From contig DXZT01000026.1 of assembly GCA_019419545.1 (NCBI GenBank), positions 1-19,788 of the forward strand: a DNA stretch of 19,788 nucleotides. Reading direction: 5' to 3'. Each line of letters opens with the position of its first letter. Position 1 is the first letter of the stretch. The stretch is from Collinsella sp. Its GTDB lineage: Bacteria; Actinomycetota; Coriobacteriia; Coriobacteriales; Coriobacteriaceae. Position numbers and translations under genes: made by a program. Below are positions 1 through 8,125 of the stretch, in pieces. The notes under the pieces are model-generated. The model had not been told where the DNA came from and made no database searches. It worked only from the letters and a program-made list of their open reading frames with translations.

Positions 1-106
1 CCAGGCCCGATTTTGCCTCTTGACAATGTCCTGCTCATATTAAAAGGAACGTCCCTAGCTGCCGGGCATGGGATACCATGGTGGCAACCTAGCGAAAGGA
101 TGTTTC

Positions 107-1195
107 ATGGCACATGTCGATGACCAGCGTGTGGCGCGCGTGCTCGATGCGCTCGAGGCTCAACACCCCGGTGCACAGCTGCTTGTAAACGACCCGTGGT
201 CGATTTACTACCTGACCGGCTTTTATGCCGATATGTTCGAGCGTTTTTGCGGCGTGCTGCTCGCGCGCAATGCCGAGCCCGTGATCCTGGTCAACGCGCT
301 GCATCAGCTACCCGAGTATGACAATGCCCGCGTTGCCTATCACACCGACACCGACGTCGTGGCCGACGCCATCGCTCGCGAGGTCGATCCGACCAAACCG
401 CTCGGCATCGACACCGTCATGCGTTCCGGCTTTTTGATGCCGCTCATGGAGCGCCAGGCCGCAAGCGAGTTTTTCCTGGGTGACTTTGCCGTCATCGCTG
501 CACGCACCCACAAGGATGCCACCGAGCAGGAGCTCATGCGCGTGTCCTCGACCGCCAACGACGCCGTGATGGCCGATGCCATCAAACTCGTCCACGAAGG
601 CGTGACGGAGCGCGAAATCGCCGACCAGATGCCCGGCTTGTATCGCAAGCACGGCTGCGAGGGCTTCAGCTTTCCGCCCATCGTGAGCTTTGGCGCCAAC
701 GCCGGCGACCCGCACCACGAGCCCGACGACAACGTACTCAAGCGCGGCGACGTGGTGCTGTTCGACATTGGCGGACGCCGCTGCAACTACTGCTCGGACA
801 TGACGCGCACGTTCTTTTGGGGCGAGCCGGACGAGGAGACGGCACGCATCTACGACATCGTGCGCCGCGCCAACGAGGCCGCCGAGGCGCTCATCGCGCC
901 GGGCGTGCGTATGTGCGACCTGGACCGTGCCGCACGCGACGTGATTGAGGATGCAGGCTATGGGCAGTACTTTACGCACCGTCTGGGACACTCGATCGGT
1001 CTGCAGGACCACGAGCCGGGCGACGTCTCGTTCGTCAACGAGCAGGTTGTCGAGCCTGGCATGACTTTCTCCATCGAGCCGGGCATCTACCTCCCCGGCC
1101 ACACCGGCGTCCGCATCGAGGACCTGGCCCTAGTTACCGAGTCCGGCGTCGAGATCCTCAACGCCTACCCCCACGATCCGGTCCGCTTAGACTAG
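107..1195 (+). CDS. M24-family Xaa-Pro dipeptidase/aminopeptidase
   Basis: A 363-residue cytoplasmic metallopeptidase of the pita-bread (M24) fold, expected to cleave peptide bonds next to proline during peptide turnover. All five ligands of the dinuclear metal site are readable: D220 (FDIGG), D231 (SDMTRT), H295 (GHSIGL), E324 (SIEPG) and E338 (RIEDL). The first about 130 residues form the creatinase-like N-terminal domain. The start at 107 is chosen because AAAGGA (95-100) sits 6 nt upstream; an in-frame ATG at 68 has no ribosome-binding site and would add 13 unlikely residues. The length matches PepQ/YpdF-type enzymes. It is the only plus-strand gene here and converges on folC. Family assignment is firm, but dipeptidase versus aminopeptidase cannot be settled from the sequence, so no symbol is given. 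Confidence 0.93.
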   Translation: MAHVDDQRVARVLDALEAQHPGAQLLVNDPWSIYYLTGFYADMFERFCGVLLARNAEPVILVNALHQLPEYDNARVAYHTDTDVVADAIAREVDPTKPLGIDTVMRSGFLMPLMERQAASEFFLGDFAVIAARTHKDATEQELMRVSSTANDAVMADAIKLVHEGVTEREIADQMPGLYRKHGCEGFSFPPIVSFGANAGDPHHEPDDNVLKRGDVVLFDIGGRRCNYCSDMTRTFFWGEPDEETARIYDIVRRANEAAEALIAPGVRMCDLDRAARDVIEDAGYGQYFTHRLGHSIGLQDHEPGDVSFVNEQVVEPGMTFSIEPGIYLPGHTGVRIEDLALVTESGVEILNAYPHDPVRLD

Positions 1196-1197
1196 AC

Positions 1198-1230
1198 AAT
1201 GCGGCAAAGGGGCCGTCCCTTTGCCGCATT
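1198..1230. terminator. Perfect 14-bp hairpin after the M24 peptidase gene
   Basis: Arms 1198-1211 and 1217-1230 are perfectly complementary around a 5-nt loop, starting 3 nt after the peptidase stop codon. There is no clear T-run on either side, so it may be a weak or bidirectional terminator, or an mRNA 3' stabiliser, between two convergent genes. Confidence 0.55.
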
Positions 1231-1240
1231 ACATGAATGC

Positions 1241-1399
1241 CGCCACAAAAACGGCCTATCTACTACGTTTAGCCTGCATGGGTCGACCATGCCCGTGTTT
1301 TCGCAAAACTGGTAAGCCATCTACCTGCGGTTTTCATTTCGCAATTCTCGGTGTGGTCGAGGGCAACCGCTCAAACGTAGTAGATGGGCCCATTTCGTG
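1241..1399. repeat. Intergenic inverted-repeat element, copy 1 (159 bp)
   Basis: The ends form imperfect terminal inverted repeats of about 27 nt whose inner part, ATCTACTACGTTT, is perfectly repeated (the right end reads AAACGTAGTAGAT). The interior carries CATCTACCTGCGGTTTT at 1318-1334. The same architecture, with the same 17-nt interior block in the same orientation, recurs at 15508-15669. The element lies between the convergent 3' ends of the peptidase gene and folC, 35 nt after the folC stop. It has no coding potential. It could be a MITE-like non-autonomous element or a repeated structured RNA/terminator. Confidence 0.8.
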
Positions 1400-1403
1400 A
1401 CTA

Positions 1404-1434
1404 GCAGCCCAAATTGGCTGCCCCGTTGGCGGGG
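1404..1434 (-). terminator. Two tandem hairpins after the folC stop
   Basis: Read on the minus strand, folC is followed at once by CCCCG-4 nt-CGGGG (1421-1434) and then a 6-bp GCAGCC/GGCTGC hairpin (1404-1421). No T-run follows, so intrinsic termination is uncertain. The pair may act together with the repeat element immediately downstream. Confidence 0.35.
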
Positions 1435-2778
1435 CTAGCGGAGCAGACCGGCGACTTCGCCGGCCAGGGTGATGGTGCCGGCGGCAACGAAAGCCTCGCC
1501 AGCGGCCTCTAAAACTGTGAGGGCCTCGGGTACGCTCGGATACACGCCCGCGAGCTTATCGGCGTCCACCAGGGCGGCAAGCTCCTGCGCGGGCAAGGCG
1601 CGGTCGGAATCGGTCTGGGTCACGACCACGCGCGGGAAGGCCGGGATCAGTACGTCGACGATGCCCGCCACGTCCTTGTCGGCCAGCGCAGCGCACAGCA
1701 GCGTGGGGCGATTCTCCACGCACGGATCGATCTCGTCCAGCGCGCTCACAAAGTTCTCGCAGCTCTGAGGGTTATGGCAGGCGTCGATCAGCTTGAGCGG
1801 ATCAGTTCCCAGCACATCAAAACGACCCGGTGTGGGGCAACCCATAAGCGATGCATCCAGCACATCGTGGTCGAGCTCGCGACCCAGATACCCCTCGCAC
1901 AGCATGATCGCACACGCGGCATTCTGCGGCTGATACGCCGGCTTAACCATGCTCGACGTATAGATGGCACGCGGCGTAGTACAGCTAAACTCCACGGTAT
2001 CGCCCACGTGCTCCGGCACCTTGGTCGTGGCATGGTTCACCACCAGCGGCACAATGCCGCACTCGCAACAACGCGCATCCATCACGCGTTGAACGCTCGC
2101 CTCATGCGTGCCCTCGCCCAAAACAACCAGGCGCCCAGGCTTAATAACCGCAGCCTTCTCCCCCGCAATGGCCTCGAGCGTATCGCCCAAAATTCGTGTG
2201 TGATCGAGCCCAATGCCCGTAATGGCAACGGCGACGGGATCGGTCGCACTCGTAGCATCCCAGCGTCCGCCCATGCCAACCTCGAGCACGGCAACATCCA
2301 CCGCGGCCTCGGCAAACACGACAAGCGCGGCAGCCGTCAGCAAGTCAAACGGCGTGATGGAATAGGCGCGCTCCCCCGCCGCCACACGACGGGCATTCAC
2401 GCGATGTCCCGCCTCAACAGCGGCAGAAACACCGCGGGCAAAGGCCTCATCGCTCACGACGCGTCCATCGACCTCCATACGCTCGGGATAGCGCACCAAC
2501 TGCGGCGACGTATACAGCGCGGTCTTTAACCCTTCGCCGTGAAGGATAGCAGCCGAAAAACGCGTGGTCGAAGTCTTGCCATTAGTACCGGCAACCTGAA
2601 TGCAATCAAAGTACTCGTCCGGACGCCCCAGCTCATCGAGCATATCGACAACCGTCTCAAGCAGTGGCCCAACATCCCCAGAAATCCGCCCCGTATCAGC
2701 AGCCAGCCCAACAGCCTCACCAAACGAAAGCAACTCAAACGAGAAAGGAACGACATACGACCCCGAACGCTTAGCCAT
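1435..2778 (-). CDS. folC: Bifunctional folylpolyglutamate/dihydrofolate synthase
   Basis: A 447-residue Mur-ligase-family enzyme that adds glutamate to dihydropteroate and/or folates using ATP, in the cytoplasm. Seen: ATP-binding P-loop GTNGKTS at residues 64-70; the family block LEVGMGGRWDATS; EKAAVIKP, which holds the Mg/carbamylated-lysine region; and DACHNP in the C-terminal domain, where the family usually has DGAHNP. Length is normal. The start at 2778 is preferred: GGAG lies 10 nt upstream and the protein begins MAKRSGSY. A longer reading from a TTG at 2817 would run through a terminator hairpin. It is the last gene of the minus-strand series before the convergent peptidase gene. A strong -10-like hexamer 16-21 nt upstream suggests it has its own promoter. 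Confidence 0.93.
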   Translation of the reverse strand: MAKRSGSYVVPFSFELLSFGEAVGLAADTGRISGDVGPLLETVVDMLDELGRPDEYFDCIQVAGTNGKTSTTRFSAAILHGEGLKTALYTSPQLVRYPERMEVDGRVVSDEAFARGVSAAVEAGHRVNARRVAAGERAYSITPFDLLTAAALVVFAEAAVDVAVLEVGMGGRWDATSATDPVAVAITGIGLDHTRILGDTLEAIAGEKAAVIKPGRLVVLGEGTHEASVQRVMDARCCECGIVPLVVNHATTKVPEHVGDTVEFSCTTPRAIYTSSMVKPAYQPQNAACAIMLCEGYLGRELDHDVLDASLMGCPTPGRFDVLGTDPLKLIDACHNPQSCENFVSALDEIDPCVENRPTLLCAALADKDVAGIVDVLIPAFPRVVVTQTDSDRALPAQELAALVDADKLAGVYPSVPEALTVLEAAGEAFVAAGTITLAGEVAGLLR

Positions 2779-2793
2779 AACCCAAAGTCTCCA

Positions 2794-2799
2794 ATTACA
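2794..2799 (-). promoter_or_regulatory. Candidate -10 box for folC
   Basis: On the minus strand the sequence TGTAAT (5 of 6 matches to TATAAT) lies 16-21 nt before the folC ATG, which would give a very short leader starting near the GGAG. No good -35 box is present: the expected zone falls inside the terminator hairpin at 2801-2833. Weak prediction. Confidence 0.3.
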
Positions 2800-2800
2800 G

Positions 2801-2833
2801 AAAAAGAGGCCCATCAAAAAGAATGAGCCCCTC
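2801..2833 (-). terminator. Intrinsic terminator between valS and folC
   Basis: On the minus strand a GAGG(GG)CTCAT stem pairs with ATGGGCCTC, with two bulged G and one G-U pair, around an 8-nt loop, and is followed by TTTTT. This is a typical rho-independent terminator. It ends only 22 nt before the folC start codon, so it either ends the valS transcript or attenuates read-through into folC. Confidence 0.65.
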
Positions 2834-2934
2834 GCGTTGACAATTTCAGCCTTTACCCGATTGCAGCAGAATCAAGGCCACAACCCAGTGGCCCTAACTA
2901 ACCAGCTGCAAACGACCACGTAAACGAACTAGGA

Positions 2935-3043
2935 GCGGCCCGACGCTTTGCTCGATACAAGTTCCGCACGCAAAGGACAGCACTAAATGTGCTGTCCGTC
3001 TTGCGCAGGACTGTTCGCAGTGGCGAGCAAAGCGTCGGGACGC
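2935..3043. repeat. Palindromic structured element downstream of valS (family P, copy 1)
   Basis: Outer arms 2939-2954 and 3024-3039 are a perfect 16-bp inverted repeat, extended by 3 bp after one mismatch. Inside is a perfect 9-bp hairpin (2975-2983 / 2989-2997, loop TAAAT). TTCCGCACG (2962-2970) precedes the inner hairpin and CAGGACTG (3006-3013) follows it. The same arrangement, with unrelated arm sequences, occurs in the opposite orientation at 5776-5891. It lies 16 nt after the valS stop codon and has no coding potential. Confidence 0.8.
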
Positions 3044-3058
3044 GCCCCCGAGTAAACC

Positions 3059-5755
3059 TTACGAGAAGTCAGCAACCTGCGAGGTCAGCGCCGCGAGGAT
3101 CTCCTTGAGCTCAGCTGCACGGTCCCTCTTCTTCTGGACCACCGCAGGCGCGGCCTTAGCCACAAAGCCCTCGTTAGCCAGCGTCTTCTCGCAGCCGGCG
3201 AGCTCCTTCTGGGCCGCGGTGATCTCCTTCTCCAGGCGTGCCTTCTCGGCCGAAAGGTCAACCTTGCCCTCGAGCACCACAAAGACCTCGACGCCGCTGT
3301 CGACCACGGCGATGCTCGCGGCCGGCTTCTCAACGTTGGTACCCATGATCAGCGAGGCGGCGTTCGCCAGCGGCTCGATGGTCGAACGCAGGCTCTCGAG
3401 CTTCTCAATGTCCTCGGCACCGGCGCGCACGACCACGTCGAGCTCGGCCTTGGGGCTCAAGCGATAACGCGAACGGGTGGCACGGGCGGCGGACACGACG
3501 GCGCGGCACAGCTCAAACGCGCGCTCGGCGTCCTCGTCAACATACTTGGCGTAGTCGGCGGGCTCGGGCCACTTGGCGATCATGAGCGCCTCGGCGCGGT
3601 TCACGTTGCCCTCGGCATCCAGGTCGAGCACGCTCGCCGGCATATTGTCCCAGATCTCCTCGGTAACAAACGGCATGAGCGGGTGCATCAGGCGAATAGA
3701 GGTGTCGAGCACAAAGATCAGGTTGCGCTGCGCCTGCAGACGGCCCTCGCCCTTCAGACGGGCCTTGGTGACCTCGACGTACCAGTCGCAGACCTCGTTC
3801 CAGAAGAACTGCTGCACGCCGCGGGCCATATCGCCAAAGGTGTAGTTCTCAATACCCTCGGTGACCATCTTGACGGCCTTGGCCAGGCGGCTGAACATCC
3901 AGGCGTCGGCCGGCGTCTCCACGACGGGCTCGCCGGGCGTGTAGCCCTCCATGTTCATAAGCAAAAAGCGGCTGGCGTTCCAGATCTTGGTCACAAACGA
4001 CTTGGCCTGCTCGGTACGCGGGCTGTCGATGAGCTGCTTGGTCTTCTTGTCGATGTTCGCGTCGAACTTAACATCCTGGTTGTTGGTGCACAGCGTCAGC
4101 AGGTTGTAGCGCATGGCGTCGGCACCGTACATGCCAATGAGGTCCATGGGGTCAACGCCGTTGCCCTTGGACTTGGACATGCGGCTGCCGTCCTTGGCAA
4201 GAATCGTCGGATAGATGACGACGTCCTTAAACGGCACCTCGTCCAGGAAGTACAGCGAGCTCATGACCATGCGGGCGACCCACAGCGCGATGATGTCACG
4301 CGCGGTGACGAGCGCCGTCGTGGGATGATGGCCCTCGAGCAGCTCCGGCTTTTGCGGCCAGCCCTGCGTGGCGAAGGTCCACAGCTGCGAGCTGAACCAG
4401 GTGTCCAGCACGTTCTCGTCCTGATGCACGTGATGACCGCCGCACTTGGGGCACACGTCGGTGTCCTCGGTAAGAGCGTCCTCCCAGCCGCAGTCCTCGC
4501 AGTAGAACACGGGGATGCGGTGGCCCCACCACAGCTGGCGGCTGATGCACCAGTCCTTGAGGTTCTCCATCCAGGTCGTGTAGGTCTGCGTCCAGCGCGC
4601 GGGGTGGAAGGTGACCTTGCCGGAGTTGACGGCGTCGAGCGCCGGCCCCTTAAGTTTGTCGACGGCCACAAACCACTGCTCGGACAGCCACGGCTCCAGG
4701 GCGGAGTCGCAACGGTAGCAGTGCATGACGGAGTGGTCGAGCTCTTCGACATGATCGAGCAGGTCGTGCTCCTCGAACCACTTGATGACGGCCTCGCGGC
4801 ACTCGTCGCGGTTCATGCCGGTGAACTCGCCGTAGCCCTCGACGACCACCGCGTGCTCGTCGAAGATGTTGATCTGCGGCAGGTCGTGGGCCTGACCCAT
4901 GGCGTAGTCGTTGGGGTCGTGGGCCGGGGTGACCTTGACGAAGCCGGAGCCAAAGTTGGCGTCGACGTGCCAATCCTCAAAGATGGGGATCTCACGGTCG
5001 ACGATGGGGAGCTTGACGGTCTTACCCACAAAGGCGGCCTTCTCGGGATCCTTCGGGGAGACGGCGACGCCCGTGTCGCCGAGCATGGTCTCGGGGCGCG
5101 TGGTGGCGACGACGATGTAGTCCTGGCCGTTAACCGGCTCGGTCAGCGGGTAGCGCAGGTGCCACAGATGGCCCTTCTCATCCTTGTACTCGGCCTCGTC
5201 GTCCGAGATAGCGGTGGTGCAGTTGGGGCACCAGTTGACGATGCGCTTGCCGCGATAGATCAAGCCGTCGTGGTACCAGTCGCAGAACACCTTACGCACG
5301 GCCTGGGCGTAGTCCTCGTCCATGGTGAAGCGCTCGTTGTCAAAGTCGACGGAGCAGCCCATGCGCTTGATTTGCTCGACGATGATGCCGCCGTACTCGT
5401 GGGTCCAGTCCCAGCAAGCGTCGACAAACTTGTCGCGACCAATCTCCAGGCGGCTGATGCCCTCACTCTTGAGCTTCTTGTCGACCTTAGTCTGCGTGGC
5501 GATACCGGCGTGATCGGTACCGAGCACCCAGCGCGTGGACTTGCCGCGCATGCGGGCCATACGGACGATGGCGTCCTGGATGGAGTCGTCGGTAGCGTGG
5601 CCCATGTGGAGCTTGCCGGTCACGTTGGGAGGCGGAATGGTGACGGTGCAGTCGCCCACGCCCTCACGGCGCTTGTAGTAGCCGCCGTCGAGCCACTTCT
5701 GCAGGATCGCCGGCTCGTTGGTCGACGGATCGTAATTCTTGGGCATCTCTTCCAT
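3059..5755 (-). CDS. valS: Valyl-tRNA synthetase
   Basis: An 898-residue class I aminoacyl-tRNA synthetase that charges tRNA-Val. Seen: HIGH-type motif HMGH at residues 50-53; the CP1 editing-domain signature TTRPET at 218-223, which clears mischarged threonine; a CxxC...CxxC zinc site (C419, C422, C435, C438); the KMSKS loop as RMSKS at 525-529; and a C-terminal coiled coil rich in Lys, Glu and Ala over roughly the last 65 residues, the ValRS tRNA-contact arm. The start at 5755 has AGGGAGA about 5 nt upstream; the internal Met4 is less well spaced. Length is normal. The gene is flanked on both sides by palindromic family P elements, and the upstream one ends 20 nt before the start codon. There is no T-box sequence in the leader. 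Confidence 0.98.
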   Translation of the reverse strand: MEEMPKNYDPSTNEPAILQKWLDGGYYKRREGVGDCTVTIPPPNVTGKLHMGHATDDSIQDAIVRMARMRGKSTRWVLGTDHAGIATQTKVDKKLKSEGISRLEIGRDKFVDACWDWTHEYGGIIVEQIKRMGCSVDFDNERFTMDEDYAQAVRKVFCDWYHDGLIYRGKRIVNWCPNCTTAISDDEAEYKDEKGHLWHLRYPLTEPVNGQDYIVVATTRPETMLGDTGVAVSPKDPEKAAFVGKTVKLPIVDREIPIFEDWHVDANFGSGFVKVTPAHDPNDYAMGQAHDLPQINIFDEHAVVVEGYGEFTGMNRDECREAVIKWFEEHDLLDHVEELDHSVMHCYRCDSALEPWLSEQWFVAVDKLKGPALDAVNSGKVTFHPARWTQTYTTWMENLKDWCISRQLWWGHRIPVFYCEDCGWEDALTEDTDVCPKCGGHHVHQDENVLDTWFSSQLWTFATQGWPQKPELLEGHHPTTALVTARDIIALWVARMVMSSLYFLDEVPFKDVVIYPTILAKDGSRMSKSKGNGVDPMDLIGMYGADAMRYNLLTLCTNNQDVKFDANIDKKTKQLIDSPRTEQAKSFVTKIWNASRFLLMNMEGYTPGEPVVETPADAWMFSRLAKAVKMVTEGIENYTFGDMARGVQQFFWNEVCDWYVEVTKARLKGEGRLQAQRNLIFVLDTSIRLMHPLMPFVTEEIWDNMPASVLDLDAEGNVNRAEALMIAKWPEPADYAKYVDEDAERAFELCRAVVSAARATRSRYRLSPKAELDVVVRAGAEDIEKLESLRSTIEPLANAASLIMGTNVEKPAASIAVVDSGVEVFVVLEGKVDLSAEKARLEKEITAAQKELAGCEKTLANEGFVAKAAPAVVQKKRDRAAELKEILAALTSQVADFS

Positions 5756-5775
5756 ATATCTCTCCCTGTCCCGCC

Positions 5776-5891
5776 GGGGAGGAATGTAGGCCCGATTTTC
5801 GCTCGGTCAGGTCCTGGGCTCGCTCGAAGACCACATTAAGTGGTCTTCGGCTCGTGCGGAATCTACGAAAATCGGGCCTACATTCCTCCCC
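5776..5891. repeat. Palindromic structured element upstream of valS (family P, copy 2)
   Basis: A perfect 26-bp inverted repeat (5776-5801 / 5866-5891) encloses a perfect 10-bp hairpin (5825-5834 / 5840-5849, loop ATTAA). Read on the minus strand, TTCCGCACG (5861-5853) precedes the inner hairpin by 3 nt and CAGGACCTG (5816-5808) follows it by 8 nt, matching the plus-strand reading of copy 1 downstream of valS. If transcribed with valS it would form a long stem-loop just ahead of the ribosome-binding site. Confidence 0.85.
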
Positions 5892-5980
5892 TTAGGTATC
5901 GATTACTTCAGTCTGTAATGACTTCGCTGAGGCTTAAACAAACACACAGAATAACACAGGTAGTTGGGGTTATTGCGTAT

Positions 5981-6021
5981 ATATAAAATAGCCTCCGACC
6001 GCGGATGGTCGGAGGCTATTT
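5981..6021 (-). terminator. Intrinsic terminator of the clpX transcript
   Basis: A perfect 15-bp stem (5986-6000 / 6007-6021) with a 6-nt loop is followed on the minus strand by TTTTATATA. It lies 21 nt beyond the clpX stop codon and separates the clp genes from valS. Confidence 0.9.
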
Positions 6022-6042
6022 GCAAGCACGTTTTTGGCTGGT

Positions 6043-7458
6043 TTACCCGTAGATGCGTTGGGGCTGCTCTTCGCCCTTTACGGAGGCTTCGGTCACGATG
6101 ACCTTGGAAACACCCTCCTCGCTGGGGAGGTCGAACATCGTCTGCTGCAGCACGTCCTCGCAAATGGAGCGCAGGCCGCGGGCGCCGGTCTTGCGGGCGA
6201 GCGCCATGCGGGCGATCTCGTGCAGGGCCGCATCCTCAAACTCAAGCTCAACGTCCTCGAGCTGGAACATCTTGCGGTATTGGCGCACCACAGCGTTCTT
6301 GGGCTCGGTCAGGATCGACACCAGATCGTCCTCGTCAAGCGCCTGCGTCTGGGTGACAACGGGCGTACGTCCCACAAACTCGGGAATCATGCCAAAGGCG
6401 TTGAGGTCCTGCGGGAGCACCTGACGTAGCAGGTCGTTCTCGTCGACCGAGGTGGGGCCGGCGATCTCGGAGTTAAAGCCCACGCCCTTGTTACCCACGC
6501 GGTCGGCGATGATTTTGTCCAGGCCCACAAAGGCACCGCCGCAGATGAACAGGATGTTGGTCGTATCGATCTGCAGCAGCTCCTGCTGGGGATGCTTGCG
6601 GCCGCCGGTGGGCGGAACGCTGGCCACCGTGCCCTCAAGAATCTTAAGCAGCGCCTGCTGAACGCCCTCGCCCGAAACGTCGCGGGTGATGGAGAGGTTC
6701 TCGGCCTTGCGGGCGATCTTGTCGATCTCGTCCACGTAGATAATGCCAACCTGAGCGCGCTCAATGTCGCCATCGGCAGCATTGATGAGCTTGAGCAGGA
6801 TGTTCTCCACGTCCTCGCCCACGTAGCCGGCCTCGGTGAGCGCGGTTGCGTCGGCGATGGCAAACGGCACCTCGAGGATGCGCGCAAGCGTCTGGGCGAG
6901 CAGGGTCTTACCGGTACCGGTGGGACCGAGCAGCAAGATATTGGACTTGGCGAGCTCCACCTCGTCCATATCGTCGTCGAGCTGGCCGCCCATGCCGCCA
7001 GCCTCGTCGAAGGCCGAAAGCGCAGCGCCGCCCTCGATCACACGACGATAGTGGTTGTACACGGCAACCGACATGGCGCGCTTGGCGTCCTCCTGGCCCA
7101 TGACATAGGCCGAAAGCTCGTCATAGATCTCGTGCGGCGTCGGCACGTGCGTAATAACCTGGCGGGCGTCGTCCTCCAGCTCAAAACCCTCGGCCTCAGG
7201 ATCTACAGCGGGCTGACCGGCAGCCTGGCCGTGGTCGTTAAGGAAGCCCGGCAGCTTGCCGTTGCGGGCGGCGTCCATAAAGTCCGAAGCCAGCGACTCC
7301 TCCAAGATTTCGGAGCAGGCGGCGACGCACTCGTCGCAGATAAAGATGTTGGTGGGGCCCTTCACCAGGCGGCGAACCTGACCCTGCTCTTTTCCGCAGA
7401 AGGAGCAGCGGATGGGGTTGCCGTTCTCGTCGAAGCCGTCCTGCATGTTACCGGCCAT
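6043..7458 (-). CDS. clpX: ATP-dependent Clp protease ATP-binding subunit ClpX
   Basis: A 471-residue AAA+ unfoldase that forms a hexamer, recognises tagged substrates and threads them into ClpP. Seen: an N-terminal zinc-binding domain with C18, C21, C41 and C44; Walker A GPTGTGKT; pore loop GYVGED; Walker B IIYVDEID; sensor 2 region GARGLRS; and KGVGF at the place of the ClpP-contacting IGF loop. The zinc knuckle reads CxxC-19-CxxC, one residue longer than the 18 of E. coli ClpX. The start at 7458 is chosen because MAGNMQDG begins 1 nt after the clpP stop and GAAGGA in the last clpP codons serves as ribosome-binding site; a longer reading would overlap clpP by 47 nt. It is translationally coupled to clpP and ends at a strong terminator. 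Confidence 0.97.
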   Translation of the reverse strand: MAGNMQDGFDENGNPIRCSFCGKEQGQVRRLVKGPTNIFICDECVAACSEILEESLASDFMDAARNGKLPGFLNDHGQAAGQPAVDPEAEGFELEDDARQVITHVPTPHEIYDELSAYVMGQEDAKRAMSVAVYNHYRRVIEGGAALSAFDEAGGMGGQLDDDMDEVELAKSNILLLGPTGTGKTLLAQTLARILEVPFAIADATALTEAGYVGEDVENILLKLINAADGDIERAQVGIIYVDEIDKIARKAENLSITRDVSGEGVQQALLKILEGTVASVPPTGGRKHPQQELLQIDTTNILFICGGAFVGLDKIIADRVGNKGVGFNSEIAGPTSVDENDLLRQVLPQDLNAFGMIPEFVGRTPVVTQTQALDEDDLVSILTEPKNAVVRQYRKMFQLEDVELEFEDAALHEIARMALARKTGARGLRSICEDVLQQTMFDLPSEEGVSKVIVTEASVKGEEQPQRIYG

Positions 7459-7459
7459 C

Positions 7460-8080
7460 CTAGGCGTCCTTCGCGGCGAGGTCGCGCGAGGTGACAATGC
7501 GGTCAATCAGACCGTAGTCGAGGGCCTCGGCAGCCGTGAGGTAGTTGTCGCGCTCGGTATCGGCCTGGACCTTCTCGATAGGCTGGCCAGATGCGTCGGA
7601 CAGAATCTGGTTGAGCTCGCGACGGGTCTTCTTGATCTCCTCGGCCACGATCTCGATCTCGGTCTGCTGACCCTGGGCACCGCCGCTGGGCTGGTGAATC
7701 ATGACCTTGGAGTGCGGCAGGCAGAAGCGCTTGCCCTTGGCACCGGCCGAAAGCAGCACGGCGGCCATGGACGCAGCCATACCGACGCAGATGGTGGAGA
7801 CCTGCGGCTTGATGAAGTTCATGGTGTCCAGAATCGCCAGGCCGGAGTAGACCTCGCCGCCGGGCGAATTGATGTAGAGCGAGATATCCTTCTCGGCATC
7901 CTGGCTCTCAAGATGCAGCAGCTGGGCAACGACCAGGTTGGCGCTGACGGAGTTGATCTCCTCGCCCAAGAAGATAATGCGGTCGTTGAGCAGGCGCGAA
8001 TAGATATCGTAGCTGCGCTCGCCGCGCGGCGTCTGCTCGATAACGTATGGCACGAGGGCGGAATCGAACTTAGCGATCAT
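7460..8080 (-). CDS. clpP: ATP-dependent Clp protease proteolytic subunit ClpP
   Basis: A 206-residue serine peptidase that assembles into the barrel-shaped tetradecamer partnered by ClpX. The catalytic triad is complete: S104 (GMAASMA), H129 (MIHQP) and D178 (DTERD), with the same spacing as in E. coli. The oxyanion-hole SPGG is at 72-75. The start at 8080 (MIAKFDSA) has GGAG 6 nt upstream; an ATG at 8092 would add four residues (MEMR) but has only a poorly placed purine run, so it remains possible. No long propeptide is evident. It lies downstream of tig and directly upstream of clpX, the usual quality-control arrangement. Confidence 0.96.
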   Translation of the reverse strand: MIAKFDSALVPYVIEQTPRGERSYDIYSRLLNDRIIFLGEEINSVSANLVVAQLLHLESQDAEKDISLYINSPGGEVYSGLAILDTMNFIKPQVSTICVGMAASMAAVLLSAGAKGKRFCLPHSKVMIHQPSGGAQGQQTEIEIVAEEIKKTRRELNQILSDASGQPIEKVQADTERDNYLTAAEALDYGLIDRIVTSRDLAAKDA

Positions 8081-8125
8081 ACGCATCTCCATTTCTCTTA
8101 CGGACCAATAGTGGTTCTAGATAAA

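Noticed and set aside
20..43. Promoter for the M24 peptidase gene (TTGACA at 20-25)
   Set aside because: The TTGACA is perfect, but the nearest -10-like TATTAA starts only 12 nt later, too close for a sigma-70 promoter.
3683..5839. Very long plus-strand open frame opposite valS (718 codons)
   Set aside because: It mirrors valS codon bias in GC-rich DNA, has low-complexity His/Asp/Val/Gly-rich content, no recognisable domain and no ribosome-binding site; valS is certain.
5756..5985. T-box riboswitch in the valS leader
   Set aside because: No T-box consensus (AGGGTGGNACCGCG-like) or specifier stem is present; the leader structure is the family P palindrome.
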